The notes below the pieces were generated by a model. It was not told the origin of the DNA and ran no database searches. It saw only the letters and a list, made by a program, of their open reading frames with translations. A stretch of DNA of 64,000 nt from Bryobacterales bacterium (GTDB lineage Bacteria; Acidobacteriota; Terriglobia; Bryobacterales; Bryobacteraceae), in the NCBI GenBank assembly GCA_016716385.1, contig JADJWL010000005.1:124001-188000 (forward strand). Reading direction: 5' to 3'. Numbering within the stretch: the stretch's first letter is position 1; each line of letters starts with the position of its first letter. This document shows positions 49,101 through 56,632 of the stretch, piece by piece. The translations under genes were made by a program, and so were the position numbers.

Positions 49101-51865
49101 GACTGATCTCCGCCGGGGCTGAAGCCACCCCGCAAGACCAGCCGGGTAGCATCTTTGTGAGGCCTGGCGACCAGATATCGGCCGAGGACCGTATCCTCTT
49201 CCAGTCGGTCGCCCGGGCCATCCTCAGCGACAGCCGTGGAACGCTGGTCGACCAGATGCAGAACCACGGGGCCGGACCGGTCACCGCTCCGGAACGTCCG
49301 CTGACCCGGGTCCGCCGGCCCGAACCTGTGGCAGTCGCTGCCGCACCCCGCCTCGATTTGAGCTTCTTCAACGGACTGGGCGGATTCACCCCCGACGGCC
49401 GCGAGTACGTCATTACGACGACCGGGCGCCAAAGGACTCCCGCGCCATGGGTGAACGTCCTCGCGAACCCGCAATTCGGGACCGTCATTTCAGAGAGCGG
49501 CCTTGCCTGCACCTGGAGCGAAAACGCCCACGAGTTTCGTCTGACTCCCTGGTGCAACGATCCGGTGAGCGATTCGACCGGAGAGGCGTTCTATCTCCGC
49601 GATGAAGAGAGCGGTGTTTTCTGGTCACCTACGCCCCTGCCCCGGCCTGGCGCGACACCGTATGCCAGCCGGCACGGGTTCGGCTACAGCGTCTTCGAGC
49701 ACACGGAGGACGGCATCCGCTCGGAAGTCTGGGTTTACGTGGCGATCGAGGCGGCGGTGAAATTCACAGTATTGAAAGTGCGAAATGAGTCGAGCCGGTC
49801 ACGCCAGTTGTCCGCCACTGGATTCGTGGAATGGGTCCTTGGCGACCAGCGGCCGAAATCGGCGTCACACGTGATCACTGAGATTGCCCCAAACGGCGGC
49901 GCGCTGTTCGCGCGCAACCCCTACAGCATGGAGTTCACCGGCCGGGTGGCCTTCTTCAACGCCGACGACCGGAACCGGAGCTTGAGCGGCGACCGCACAG
50001 AATTCCTCGGCCGCAACGGTACGTTGCGGAATCCCGCCGCGATGACTCGATCCCGGCTATCCGGCAGGGCGGGGGCTGCGTTGGATCCCTGTGCCGCGAT
50101 TCGGGTTCCCTTCGATCTGGCCGCCGGGCAGGAGCGTGAGGTCACCTTCACGCTCGGCGTAGGCCGAGACGAACAGGACGCCCATCGCCTGGCAGATCGC
50201 TTCCGCGGATCCGCCGCCGCCCATGACGCCCTCGAAGCCGTATGGCAGCACTGGAAACACACCCTGGGTGCTGTGCAGGTGGAAACACCCGACCCATCCC
50301 TCAACATTCTGGCGAACGGCTGGCTCATCTACCAGACTCTGGCGTGCCGCTTCTGGGGGCGCAGCGCGTTTTACCAGCCCGGTGGTGCATTCGGTTTCCG
50401 CGACCAGTTGCAGGACGCCATGGCCCTTGTCCACGCCAGCCCGCACCTGCTGCGCGAGCACCTGCTCGTCTGCGCATCCCGCCAGTTTCGCGAGGGCGAT
50501 GTCCAGCATTGGTGGCATCCTCCATCGGGCCGTGGCGTGCGCACGCACTGTTCCGATGATTACCTCTGGCTGCCCTTGGCGGCCTGCCGGTACATTCTCA
50601 CGACAGGGGATGCCGGGGTCTTGGACGAAGCGGTCCATTTCATCGAGGGCAGGCAGGTGAACTCGGAGGAGGAATCATACTACGATCTGCCCGCCCGTTC
50701 TGAAGAGACGGCCAGCTTGTACGAACACTGTGTGCGGGCTATCCTGCGGGGCTTGCGGTTCGGTGAACATGGTTTGCCCCTGATAGGTTCCGGTGATTGG
50801 AACGATGGCATGAATCTTGTGGGCCAACATGGCAGCGGCGAAAGTGTCTGGTTGGGGTTTTTCCTCTATGACGTGCTTCTCCGATTCGCCGAGTTGGCAG
50901 GGGTGCGCGGCGACCTGCCATTTGCCGAACACTGCCGCAGTGAGGCGGATCAGCTTCGCCGGAACATTGAGCGGAACGGCTGGGACGGAGAGTGGTACCG
51001 CCGCGCCTACTTCGATGACGGTTCACCCCTCGGATCGGCGGATAGCCCCGAATGCCAGATCGATTCGATCGCGCAGAGTTGGTCTGTCCTGTCCGGGGCG
51101 GGCGATCCAGAACGGTCGCGCATCGCAATGCGGGCGCTGGATCAGCGGCTGGTGCGCCGGGACCAGCGATTAGTTCAGCTCCTCGATCCGCCGTTCGATA
51201 AGTCGGATCTGAACCCTGGTTACATCAAGGGATATCTTCCGGGCGTGCGGGAGAATGGCGGGCAGTACACGCATGGGGCCATCTGGGCGGCGATGGCGTT
51301 CGCACAGTTGGGCGACCGCCAGCGGGCATGGGATCTCTTCACCCTGATTAACCCGGTGCACCACGCGGCCAGTACGGAAGCGATGTCGGCCTACAAAGTG
51401 GAACCGTACGTTGTGGCGGCTGATGTGTACGCGCGGCCGCCGCACGTCGGTCGCGGCGGATGGACATGGTACACCGGGTCGGCCGGATGGATGTACCGGC
51501 TGATTGTGGAATCGCTCCTGGGGCTGCGACTGGAAGCGGACAAACTGCACTTCACTCCGTGCCTTCCCGACACGTGGAACGAGTTCAAGGTGCATTACAG
51601 GTATCGGGAGACTGGCTACCGCATCACCATCCTGCGCGGACCGCCCGGGCAGAGCGGAGCCAGTGTCACGGTGGATGGTGTGAGCCGGAAGGAGCCCTTT
51701 ATTCACCTGACCGATGACCGGCAGGACCACACGGTAGAGGTGACACTCGGCAGCCTCGATGGCGGTGAGGCAGGACCACACAGGATCGATGACAGCGCCT
51801 CGCGCTCCAAGTCAGCCCAGCAGGCGCTCCCGCAGCACCCTGACGCGGTCGCGCGCAACGGTTAA
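43160..51865 (+). CDS. Cyclic beta-1,2-glucan synthase-like protein (NdvB/Cgs type)
   Basis: A 2,901-residue membrane enzyme, close in length to Brucella Cgs and rhizobial NdvB. An N-terminal region (PPLRADLFSADQMQEH) precedes membrane helices at about 430-460. A GT84 glycosyltransferase has DTDTQLPRDVARQL near 646 and the QxxRW-like RHRWIRGDWQL near 795. More helices lie at about 845-870 and 970-1005. A glycoamylase-like domain follows (GISESGYSSVDAHLNYQY), then two phosphorylase-like parts ending in a GH94 domain with the catalytic DWNDGMN near 2545. The enzyme should polymerise, size and cyclise beta-1,2-glucan from UDP-glucose; NdvA-type export genes are absent here. The start at ATG 43160 is uncertain. 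Its 3' end overlaps the LytTR regulator gene by 54 bp. Confidence 0.9.
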   Translation: MRVPDRSFRLRNSSKTIRKTLLHLSLPGRDRTQRYGDAPPLRADLFSADQMQEHGKTLAGSHKLSPGAAPDRLLARLADNEDTLLGVRGLLTEAVRTNRRITPAGEWLLDNFYLIEEQVHMAEKHLPKAYSRELPRLLSGPSAGLPRVYDIALETISHGDGRVDPESLSSFVAAYQTVSFLKLGELWALPIMLRLALIENLRRVGARIAVDRISRNRADYWADQITETAEKDPKSLILRIADMARSNPPMVGSFVAEFARRLQGQGPALALALTWIEQRLSESGWTINQLVQSENQQQAADQVSISNSIGSLRLLGAVDWREFVETLSAVEQVLRDDRGGVYGRMDFPTRDRYRHAVEKVAKGSLRPEPEVAREAVDLAQEAAASSGAGDAAAHVGFFLIGKGFPEFERKARVRGSAAESFRKVGRRFPLLLYIGAITLVAMAVSGMLVAKAHAGGVQGWALGLLGILSLLCTSQLAVAVVNWLATLLATPNPLPRMDFSKGIPPDYRTLVVVPTMLVSAQNVEDLIEALEVRFLANRDDHLHFGLLTDFRDAHQETLPEDVLLLRQAKEGIEALNRKYERAKDDAFFLFHRPRRWNPQERKWMGYERKRGKLGELNSLLRGGSKDRFSVIVGDTSVLASVKYVISLDTDTQLPRDVARQLVGAMAHPLNRARYDERKQRVSEGYGILQPGVGASLSGANQSRFARLFGSEPGIDPYTRVVSDVYQDLFGEGSFIGKGIYDVDVFERALHGRLPENRILSHDLLEGCHARSGLLSDVQVYEEYPSRYSADVSRRHRWIRGDWQLAAWLLPRVPAAGRGRQKNPFSALSLWKFLDNLRRSLMPSAFTLLLLLGWTILSPPWFWTLSGIGIILLPYLLPCFLDLLRKPSDVRLSQHLSATVDCTSRHLAQAAFTVACLPYEAYFSLDAIARTAGRMLITQRRLLEWVASGDPNGSGRTDLAASFRTMWIAPVVAAASLIHLSLSRPAALWVAGPVLALWFAAPVIAWWTSRPFVRREVRLTAGQTFFLRQLSRKTWRYFETFVGPEDHWLPPDNYQEDPAARLGRRTSPTNMGLALLANLSAYDFGYISAGQLIDRTANALATMDTLERHRGHFYNWYDTQTLTPLLPMYVSTVDSGNLVGHLLTLRPGLLSIPDQKILGTRWLEGLNDTFRVLADMAGEDHLAQITRLRQDLESASGPVSREEVQRVLGRLAGSGAGFADSLTAGAENETAWWAGAFARQCQDAMDELTFLVPESIGEIPTLRQLAGLAGNLPHRHRAIARIAAIEDLARRCAEFARVDYGFLFDRTRQLLSIGYNVADHRQDPSYYDLLASEARLCVFVAIAQGQLPQESWFALGRLLTTAGGEPILLSWSGSMFEYLMPLIVMPAYEKTLLDQTYGAAVARQVEYGKKRGVPWGISESGYSSVDAHLNYQYRAFGVPGMGLKRGLADDLVIAPYASALALMVAPEEACLNLEELAAAGLEGKYGLYEAIDYTPSRVPRGQSNVVVRSFMVHHQGMSLLAFAHLLLDRPMQKRFEADPAFRATVLLLQERVPKAMALYSHLAELSDVADTSSGLEAPVRVFTSPSTPTPELQLLSNGRYHVMVTNAGGGYSRWKGTAVTRWREDGTCDNWGTFCYIRAAASGRFWSAAFQPSLQEPDSYEAIFSEGRVEFRRRDDEFDTHTEMAVSPEDDVEIRRVSITNNSRVRRAIDVTSYAEVVLAPPAQDAIHPAFGSLFVQTEILREKHAILCMRRPRSRDEHPPWMLHLMAVHGGDTGEVSYETDRMQFVGRGHTIADPQAMADAAPLSGSEGAVLDPIVAIRHQLWLDPDEKVTIDIVSGIGDTRDACLHLVEKYQDRRLADRVFDLAWTHSQVLLRQINATEADAQSYGHLAGSVVYANASLRADASILMRNRRGQSGLWGYSISGDLPIVLLQIGDPANIELARQLIQAHGYWRLKGLAVDLVIWNEDHSGYRQALHDQIMGLISAGAEATPQDQPGSIFVRPGDQISAEDRILFQSVARAILSDSRGTLVDQMQNHGAGPVTAPERPLTRVRRPEPVAVAAAPRLDLSFFNGLGGFTPDGREYVITTTGRQRTPAPWVNVLANPQFGTVISESGLACTWSENAHEFRLTPWCNDPVSDSTGEAFYLRDEESGVFWSPTPLPRPGATPYASRHGFGYSVFEHTEDGIRSEVWVYVAIEAAVKFTVLKVRNESSRSRQLSATGFVEWVLGDQRPKSASHVITEIAPNGGALFARNPYSMEFTGRVAFFNADDRNRSLSGDRTEFLGRNGTLRNPAAMTRSRLSGRAGAALDPCAAIRVPFDLAAGQEREVTFTLGVGRDEQDAHRLADRFRGSAAAHDALEAVWQHWKHTLGAVQVETPDPSLNILANGWLIYQTLACRFWGRSAFYQPGGAFGFRDQLQDAMALVHASPHLLREHLLVCASRQFREGDVQHWWHPPSGRGVRTHCSDDYLWLPLAACRYILTTGDAGVLDEAVHFIEGRQVNSEEESYYDLPARSEETASLYEHCVRAILRGLRFGEHGLPLIGSGDWNDGMNLVGQHGSGESVWLGFFLYDVLLRFAELAGVRGDLPFAEHCRSEADQLRRNIERNGWDGEWYRRAYFDDGSPLGSADSPECQIDSIAQSWSVLSGAGDPERSRIAMRALDQRLVRRDQRLVQLLDPPFDKSDLNPGYIKGYLPGVRENGGQYTHGAIWAAMAFAQLGDRQRAWDLFTLINPVHHAASTEAMSAYKVEPYVVAADVYARPPHVGRGGWTWYTGSAGWMYRLIVESLLGLRLEADKLHFTPCLPDTWNEFKVHYRYRETGYRITILRGPPGQSGASVTVDGVSRKEPFIHLTDDRQDHTVEVTLGSLDGGEAGPHRIDDSASRSKSAQQALPQHPDAVARNG

Positions 51866-52576
51866 CTCCGTCCGCTTCTGATCCTTCAGCCGGATGAGCA
51901 CCCGTCCGCCGAACCACGAATCCATTTCGAGGAGGAAATCGAGGTTCACGAGGGTAGCGCGGTGAATGCGGAAGAACCGCGCGGGATCGAGGCGCTGCTC
52001 CAGTTCGCCAATGGTGGCGTCCACCACGTAAGCGCGCGCCTCGGTTGCGGCGTACGTCAGCTTGTCCTCGGCGTAGAAGTGCGTCACCAGGTCGAGATCG
52101 ACAAAGTAGACCCGCTCGCCGACGCGTGAGGGAAGACGCCGCGGGTACTGCCGCTGCGGGGCTTCGAGCGCCACATGCAGGCGGTCGAGCAGCCGGTGGA
52201 GATCGGGACGCGGCTCGGCGCCCTGGCCGATCCGTTCTAATTTTCCCAGGGCCCGGTCGAGTTGGGCAGCCTCCACTGGTTTGAGCAGGTAGTCCACCGA
52301 ATGGACCTCGAACGCCTGTAGCGCATAGCGGTCGTAGGCCGTCGTGAAGACGACCAGGGGCTGCGGATTGAGGCGGGCCAGCAATTCGAAACCGTTGCTT
52401 CCCGGCATCTCGATGTCGAGGAACAGGACATCCACCGGCGTGTGTTTCAATACCTCGATGGCGCGCTCCGGGTCAGTGGCGCTGCCGGCGACCGTCACGC
52501 GGCCGCTCTCCGCGAGCAGGCGCTCCAGTCGACGCACGGCCAGCGGCTCGTCATCAACCACAAACGCCCGGATCAT
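51812..52576 (-). CDS. LytTR-type response regulator
   Basis: A 254-residue regulator with receiver domain (VVDDE at 6-10, phosphoacceptor Asp54 in VLFLDIEMPGS, Lys in YLLKPVEA) and a C-terminal LytTR DNA-binding domain (RVYFVDLDLVTHFYAEDKLTY, ARFFRIHRATLVNLDFL). It pairs with the LytS-like kinase upstream, which it overlaps by four bases. Its 3' end lies 54 bp inside the convergent glucan synthase gene, so antisense effects are possible. Confidence 0.93.
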   Translation of the reverse strand: MIRAFVVDDEPLAVRRLERLLAESGRVTVAGSATDPERAIEVLKHTPVDVLFLDIEMPGSNGFELLARLNPQPLVVFTTAYDRYALQAFEVHSVDYLLKPVEAAQLDRALGKLERIGQGAEPRPDLHRLLDRLHVALEAPQRQYPRRLPSRVGERVYFVDLDLVTHFYAEDKLTYAATEARAYVVDATIGELEQRLDPARFFRIHRATLVNLDFLLEMDSWFGGRVLIRLKDQKRTELTVARDRVRVLRERLLG

Positions 52577-53655
52577 CGCGACTCAGCCACCACCGCGGGA
52601 AGCAGGACCACCACAACCGTCGAGCCGCCCTCGCGCCGCAACTCCAGTGCCGCGCGGTTGCCGAACTGGATCGCCAGCCTGGATTGCAGCAGATCGAGGC
52701 CGTGGCCTTTGACCAGCGCGCTCTCCTCGAACCCGGGCCCGTCGTCCGATACCGCAAGTTCCACCGTCCCGTCGCGCACCGCTCCAGTGACCCGGATCGT
52801 GCCGCCGTCCCGCCGGGGCGCCACCGCGTACTTGACGGCGTTCTCGACGAGCGTCTGTACCGCCATCGGTGGAACCGGACAGTCGCGCAACTCCTCGGGC
52901 ACGTCGATCTCGTACCGCAGGCGGTCTCCAAACCGCATGCGCTCGATCTCCAGGTAATCCTCCACCAGGCGCAGCTCCAGCCGCAGCGGCGCCAGGCTGA
53001 CGTCGCTCGCGTCCAGCGAGAATCGCAGCAGGGCCGCGAGGCGCTCGACCAGCCGTTCCGCGGCGGCCGGATCTTCGCGGATCAGCGCGGCCAGCGTGTT
53101 CAGGGTGTTGAACAGGAAGTGCGGGTGCACCCGCGATTCGAGCGACGCCAACTGGGCTTCCGCGGCGAGCCGCCGGTGCTCTTCGGCCTCGCGCCGGCGA
53201 CGTTCGGCCTCTTCGCGGGCCGCGTTCAACTTGTGGCGCAACAGCTCCACGGTGAACGCACCCAGTCCGATCGTGAGGCTGATGAACACGGCCATCCGCA
53301 GCGACCGCACGTAGCTGGGCCAGTAGAAGCCGGCGTCGTAGTAGCCGCTGAGGAACCACGGCGCCAAGGCCACGGCGGATCCGCCGGCGGCGATCAGCAC
53401 CATCGTGGCAATCGTCAGCAGCCAGTTCCAGGGCATCGGCAGTCTCGCGTGCAGGCGGCCGACCCGGGGCATCACGATCCACGCCGGGATGGCGATGGCG
53501 ACGGAAAACGAGAGGCATATCAGGAACGAGATCCCCCAGCCGTCTGACGGCGGCTGCCGTGCCGTCAACAGGAAGAAGCCCAGCGGGAGCAACGCTCCCG
53601 CCAGAACGGAGCCCGCGACCGCGAGGGCCTTGCGGGTATGGGGCGAAGCCGGCAT
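52573..53655 (-). CDS. LytS-like membrane sensor histidine kinase
   Basis: From ATG 53655 the protein is 360 residues. Four membrane helices lie at about 10-32, 42-62, 79-100 and 120-138, followed by a charged coiled coil (140-170). The His_kinase domain has the phospho-acceptor in HPHFLFNTLNTLAAL (His179), and the ATPase domain carries VENAVKYAV and SDDGPGF. There is no large outside domain, so it probably senses something in or near the membrane. It overlaps the regulator gene by four bases and lies 20 bp after the TPR/CxxCH gene. Confidence 0.92.
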   Translation of the reverse strand: MPASPHTRKALAVAGSVLAGALLPLGFFLLTARQPPSDGWGISFLICLSFSVAIAIPAWIVMPRVGRLHARLPMPWNWLLTIATMVLIAAGGSAVALAPWFLSGYYDAGFYWPSYVRSLRMAVFISLTIGLGAFTVELLRHKLNAAREEAERRRREAEEHRRLAAEAQLASLESRVHPHFLFNTLNTLAALIREDPAAAERLVERLAALLRFSLDASDVSLAPLRLELRLVEDYLEIERMRFGDRLRYEIDVPEELRDCPVPPMAVQTLVENAVKYAVAPRRDGGTIRVTGAVRDGTVELAVSDDGPGFEESALVKGHGLDLLQSRLAIQFGNRAALELRREGGSTVVVVLLPAVVAESR

Positions 53656-53675
53656 GTCCAATCTCCTCAACGGTA

Positions 53676-54338
53676 TCACCGGGTATGGCATCCCACACAG
53701 CGCACGGGCTTGCCGAGTGTACCTGTTTCCAGGTACTCCTTCGCCTCGGCCTCATGGCCGGACTTGGCGCCGACGGCCAACAACTTCTGGAAGTAGTGCT
53801 TTGCCTGATCCGCGTTTCCGAGGCGGCGGTGTCCGTCAGCCAGTCCGACCAGCAGTTCGCCAATGGCGTGGCCGCTCATCTGGTCCAGGACGGACTCCTG
53901 CGCCTTGTAGGCGAATTCGTAGTCGCTCACGCCGCGCTCCAGCAGGGACCGCGCCGTCGGCGGGTTGGGTACGAAATTCGAGGCCTGCAGCACCGCCGCG
54001 CCGCGCGGAATCCGCACGGCGAGGTTCCCCGGCTCTAGCCGGACGGCCCGGTCCATTCGCTCCAACCCGCGCTGCCAGGCTTCCGTGCCGTTGCGGCCGT
54101 CACCGCGCTGAAACAGTTCGCCCGCCAGGAACAGGAGTCCGCCGCCGGACCAGACCAGCGCCTCGGCGTGCTCAGGATTCTCCTGCAAGATGGACTCGCA
54201 CACGGCCATCGCTTTCTCCAGGGCCGGACGGTTGCCGCTGTAGCCGGCAAAGAACATCTCCCGCACCTGGTGGTCGAACCGCTCCGCGGCCGCCAGTCCC
54301 GCCGCCACAATCAGGATCAGTGCAATCAAGTGTTTCAT
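53676..54338 (-). CDS. Exported TPR-like protein ending in a CxxCH motif
   Basis: ATG 54338 gives a 220-residue protein with a clean signal peptide (MKHLIALILIVAAGLAAAE) and GGAGG upstream. The body is helical and TPR-like (ALEKAMAVCESILQENPEHAEALVW, GLERMDRAVRLEPGNLAVRIPRG, ELLVGLADGHRRLGNADQAKHYFQ). The last seven residues are CVGCHTR: a c-type haem motif at the extreme C-terminus. It is the first gene of a unit with the LytS-like kinase and LytTR regulator, so it may be part of the sensing step. The family is not otherwise recognised. Confidence 0.8.
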   Translation of the reverse strand: MKHLIALILIVAAGLAAAERFDHQVREMFFAGYSGNRPALEKAMAVCESILQENPEHAEALVWSGGGLLFLAGELFQRGDGRNGTEAWQRGLERMDRAVRLEPGNLAVRIPRGAAVLQASNFVPNPPTARSLLERGVSDYEFAYKAQESVLDQMSGHAIGELLVGLADGHRRLGNADQAKHYFQKLLAVGAKSGHEAEAKEYLETGTLGKPVRCVGCHTR

Positions 54339-54467
54339 GTGTCTTCCCTCCACTTGCGAGAATAGGGCGGGACCTGCGGAAAAGCCGCCTGATCCGGACG
54401 AAACGGCGAACTCCCGGATGAGCCGGTGTCCCGGGACGATGAACCGCCGCATGATACAATTCGGCCT

Positions 54468-55169
54468 ATGTTGGAACTGGCCGTGGGGAGCGCGGCCGTA
54501 GTCGCCTGCGCGGCGATGGGCTACGCCGTCCGCGGCCGGTCAGCAACTGTTTTCGGGCCCTCCGTGTGGCGCGGGACGACAGACCGTGCCGCCGTCGCGT
54601 TAACGTTCGATGACGGCCCGAGCGAAAGCACCCCCGATCTGCTGGAGATCCTCGACCGTTACGGCGCCCGCGCGACCTTCTTCATCTGCGGACGCAATGC
54701 GGAAAGATTGCCCGCGGTCGTCCGCGAGGCCGCGGCGGCCGGCCATGAGATCGCCAATCACACGTACTCTCATCCGCTGCTCTGCTTCCGGACCGAGAGG
54801 TTTCTGTTCACCGAACTGAGACGTACGCAGGACATTGCGGCTGAGTTGACCGGCCGCGCCCCGAAGTTCTGGCGTGCTCCATACGGCGTGCGCTGGTTCG
54901 GCGCCCGGGCCGTGCAGCGCCGTCTCGGACTGCTGGGCGTCATGTGGACCGCCATCGCGCGCGACTGGCGGTTTTCCGCCGCCGCTATCGTGGCGCGGCT
55001 GGCGAAGGCCGGCAACGGATCGATCCTCTGCCTGCACGACGGCCGGGAACTCACAGAGCGTCCGAATATCCGCGAAACCCTGCGTGCAACGGCGGTCCTC
55101 CTTCCGCTGCTCCGCGACCGCGGCTTCACCTTTTCCACAGTGAGCGAAATTTTATGTCCGACGAACTGA
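54468..55169 (+). CDS. Polysaccharide deacetylase (NodB-fold, CE4)
   Basis: A 233-residue protein from ATG 54468 with an N-terminal hydrophobic segment (MLELAVGSAAVVACAAMGYA) that could anchor or export it. The CE4 motifs are intact: TFDDGPS (catalytic and metal Asp), NHTYSHP (HxxxH metal ligands), and RAPYGVRW. Members remove N- or O-acetyl groups from chitin-like, peptidoglycan or exopolysaccharide chains. The ACP gene starts within its last 16 bp, so the deacetylase is translationally linked to ACP and ketosynthase. Confidence 0.92.
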   Translation: MLELAVGSAAVVACAAMGYAVRGRSATVFGPSVWRGTTDRAAVALTFDDGPSESTPDLLEILDRYGARATFFICGRNAERLPAVVREAAAAGHEIANHTYSHPLLCFRTERFLFTELRRTQDIAAELTGRAPKFWRAPYGVRWFGARAVQRRLGLLGVMWTAIARDWRFSAAAIVARLAKAGNGSILCLHDGRELTERPNIRETLRATAVLLPLLRDRGFTFSTVSEILCPTN

Positions 55170-55420
55170 GCATCAAAGTGCTCGAAACGATCGCCGCCAC
55201 CCAGCGCATCGCGAAAGAGACTGTCACCATTGACAGCACCTTCGAAGAGTTGGGCATTGACTCGATGGATGGAGTCCAGATTCTGTTCGCGCTCGAGAAC
55301 GAGTTCAACATTACGATTCCCGATGACGCCGCCAAGAGCATCCGCAACGTGCGCGATATGGTGGACGGGGTGCGTCAACTCGTCGAGGCGCAGGCGGCTG
55401 CAGAGGGGCAGGCCGGGTAG
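55154..55420 (+). CDS. Acyl carrier protein
   Basis: An 88-residue acidic protein from ATG 55154. The phosphopantetheine attachment site is Ser37 in LGIDSMDGVQILFALE, a slight variant of the common DSLD. It overlaps the deacetylase gene by 16 bp and ends 3 bp before the ketosynthase. This is a dedicated ACP, as the usual acpP neighbours (fabD, fabH, rnc) are absent. It resembles NodF-type or polyketide-type carriers in setting, but not demonstrably in sequence. Confidence 0.92.
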   Translation: MSDELSIKVLETIAATQRIAKETVTIDSTFEELGIDSMDGVQILFALENEFNITIPDDAAKSIRNVRDMVDGVRQLVEAQAAAEGQAG

Positions 55421-55423
55421 CCG

Positions 55424-56632
55424 ATGCAGCGTGTCGTTGTGACGGGGCTGGGGGTTGTGGCCTCGCCCGGCATTGGCGTGCCGGCATTCTGGGAGGCGCT
55501 CGCCGTGGGGCGGTCCGCGATCGGGCCGCTAATCGGCGTGGATGCGGGCCACTTTCGCTTTCCGAACGCAGCCCAAGTCCGGGACTATCACGCCCTGGAT
55601 CATTTCTCCGAAAAGCAGACCGATCACATCGACCGCTTCGCGCAGTTCGGCGTGGTCGCCGCGCGGGAAGCGCTGCGAGACTCCGGCCTCAAGGTGGAGG
55701 AACTGCGGCGGCGGGAAACCGTGATCGCTACCGGAACCTGTGTCGGCGGGCAATCGACTGAAGACGAAGGGTTTGTCGAACTCTACCGCCGCGGCCGCCC
55801 GCGCGTGAACCCCATGACTGTGCCGCGCGTGATGGCCAACGCCGGGGCGAGCCACATTTCCATGGATCTGGGCCTGACCGGGCCGGCGTTCACCATGTCG
55901 ACGGCGTGCTCGTCGGCCAACCATGCGATCGGGATGGCGTACTGGATGATCCGCCAGGGCTCGGCCGAGTACGCGGTGACGGGCGGGTGCGAGGCGCCGT
56001 TCAGCTTCGGACACCTGAAGGCATGGGAGGCGCTGCGTGTGGTTTCTCCGGACACCTGCCGCCCGTTCTCCCAGGACCGCCGAGGCATGATTCTCGGCGA
56101 GGGGGCGGCCATGCTGATCCTCGAATCGCGGGATGTGGCGATCGCCCGCGGCGCCCGAATCTATGCCGAGATTGTGGGCTTCGGCATGTCCGCCGATGCC
56201 GCCCACATTACGCAGCCGTCCTGGGAGGGGGCCGCGAAGGCCATGCGGGCCGCGCTGCATGACGCGTGCATTCCGGCGTCTGAAGTGAAGTACATCAATG
56301 CTCATGGCACCGGCACCGTCGCCAACGACGTGACTGAGACGAAGGCGATCCACAATGTATTTGGCTCCGCGCCAAAGTTGGCCGTCAGCTCGACCAAGTC
56401 GATCCACGGTCATACGCTGGGCGCGGCCGGAGCGCTGGAAGCCGCGGCGACGGCGCTGGCGCTCACCCATGGCACCTTGCCGCCCACCGCCAACTACACC
56501 GGCCCCGATCCGGAATGCGATCTGGATGTGATCCCGAATTCGAGCCGGACCGCTCAAGTGGAGTATGCTATGTCCAATTCGTTCGCCTTTGGCGGTCTGA
56601 ACGCGGTGCTGATCTTTCGTGGGAGATCCTGA
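55424..56632 (+). CDS. Beta-ketoacyl-ACP synthase (FabF/NodE-like)
   Basis: A 402-residue condensing enzyme with the full Cys-His-His set: MSTACSSANHAIG (Cys162), INAHGTGTVAND, and SSTKSIHGHTLGAAGA. The overall pattern is FabF-like. It extends an acyl chain on the neighbouring ACP with malonyl-ACP and should be a condensing, not chain-length-factor, subunit. It overlaps the next gene by one base. In rhizobia NodE and NodF make the special acyl group of Nod factor, and the gene order with a NodB-fold deacetylase is suggestive here, though a housekeeping or lipid role is equally possible. Confidence 0.93.
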   Translation: MQRVVVTGLGVVASPGIGVPAFWEALAVGRSAIGPLIGVDAGHFRFPNAAQVRDYHALDHFSEKQTDHIDRFAQFGVVAAREALRDSGLKVEELRRRETVIATGTCVGGQSTEDEGFVELYRRGRPRVNPMTVPRVMANAGASHISMDLGLTGPAFTMSTACSSANHAIGMAYWMIRQGSAEYAVTGGCEAPFSFGHLKAWEALRVVSPDTCRPFSQDRRGMILGEGAAMLILESRDVAIARGARIYAEIVGFGMSADAAHITQPSWEGAAKAMRAALHDACIPASEVKYINAHGTGTVANDVTETKAIHNVFGSAPKLAVSSTKSIHGHTLGAAGALEAAATALALTHGTLPPTANYTGPDPECDLDVIPNSSRTAQVEYAMSNSFAFGGLNAVLIFRGRS

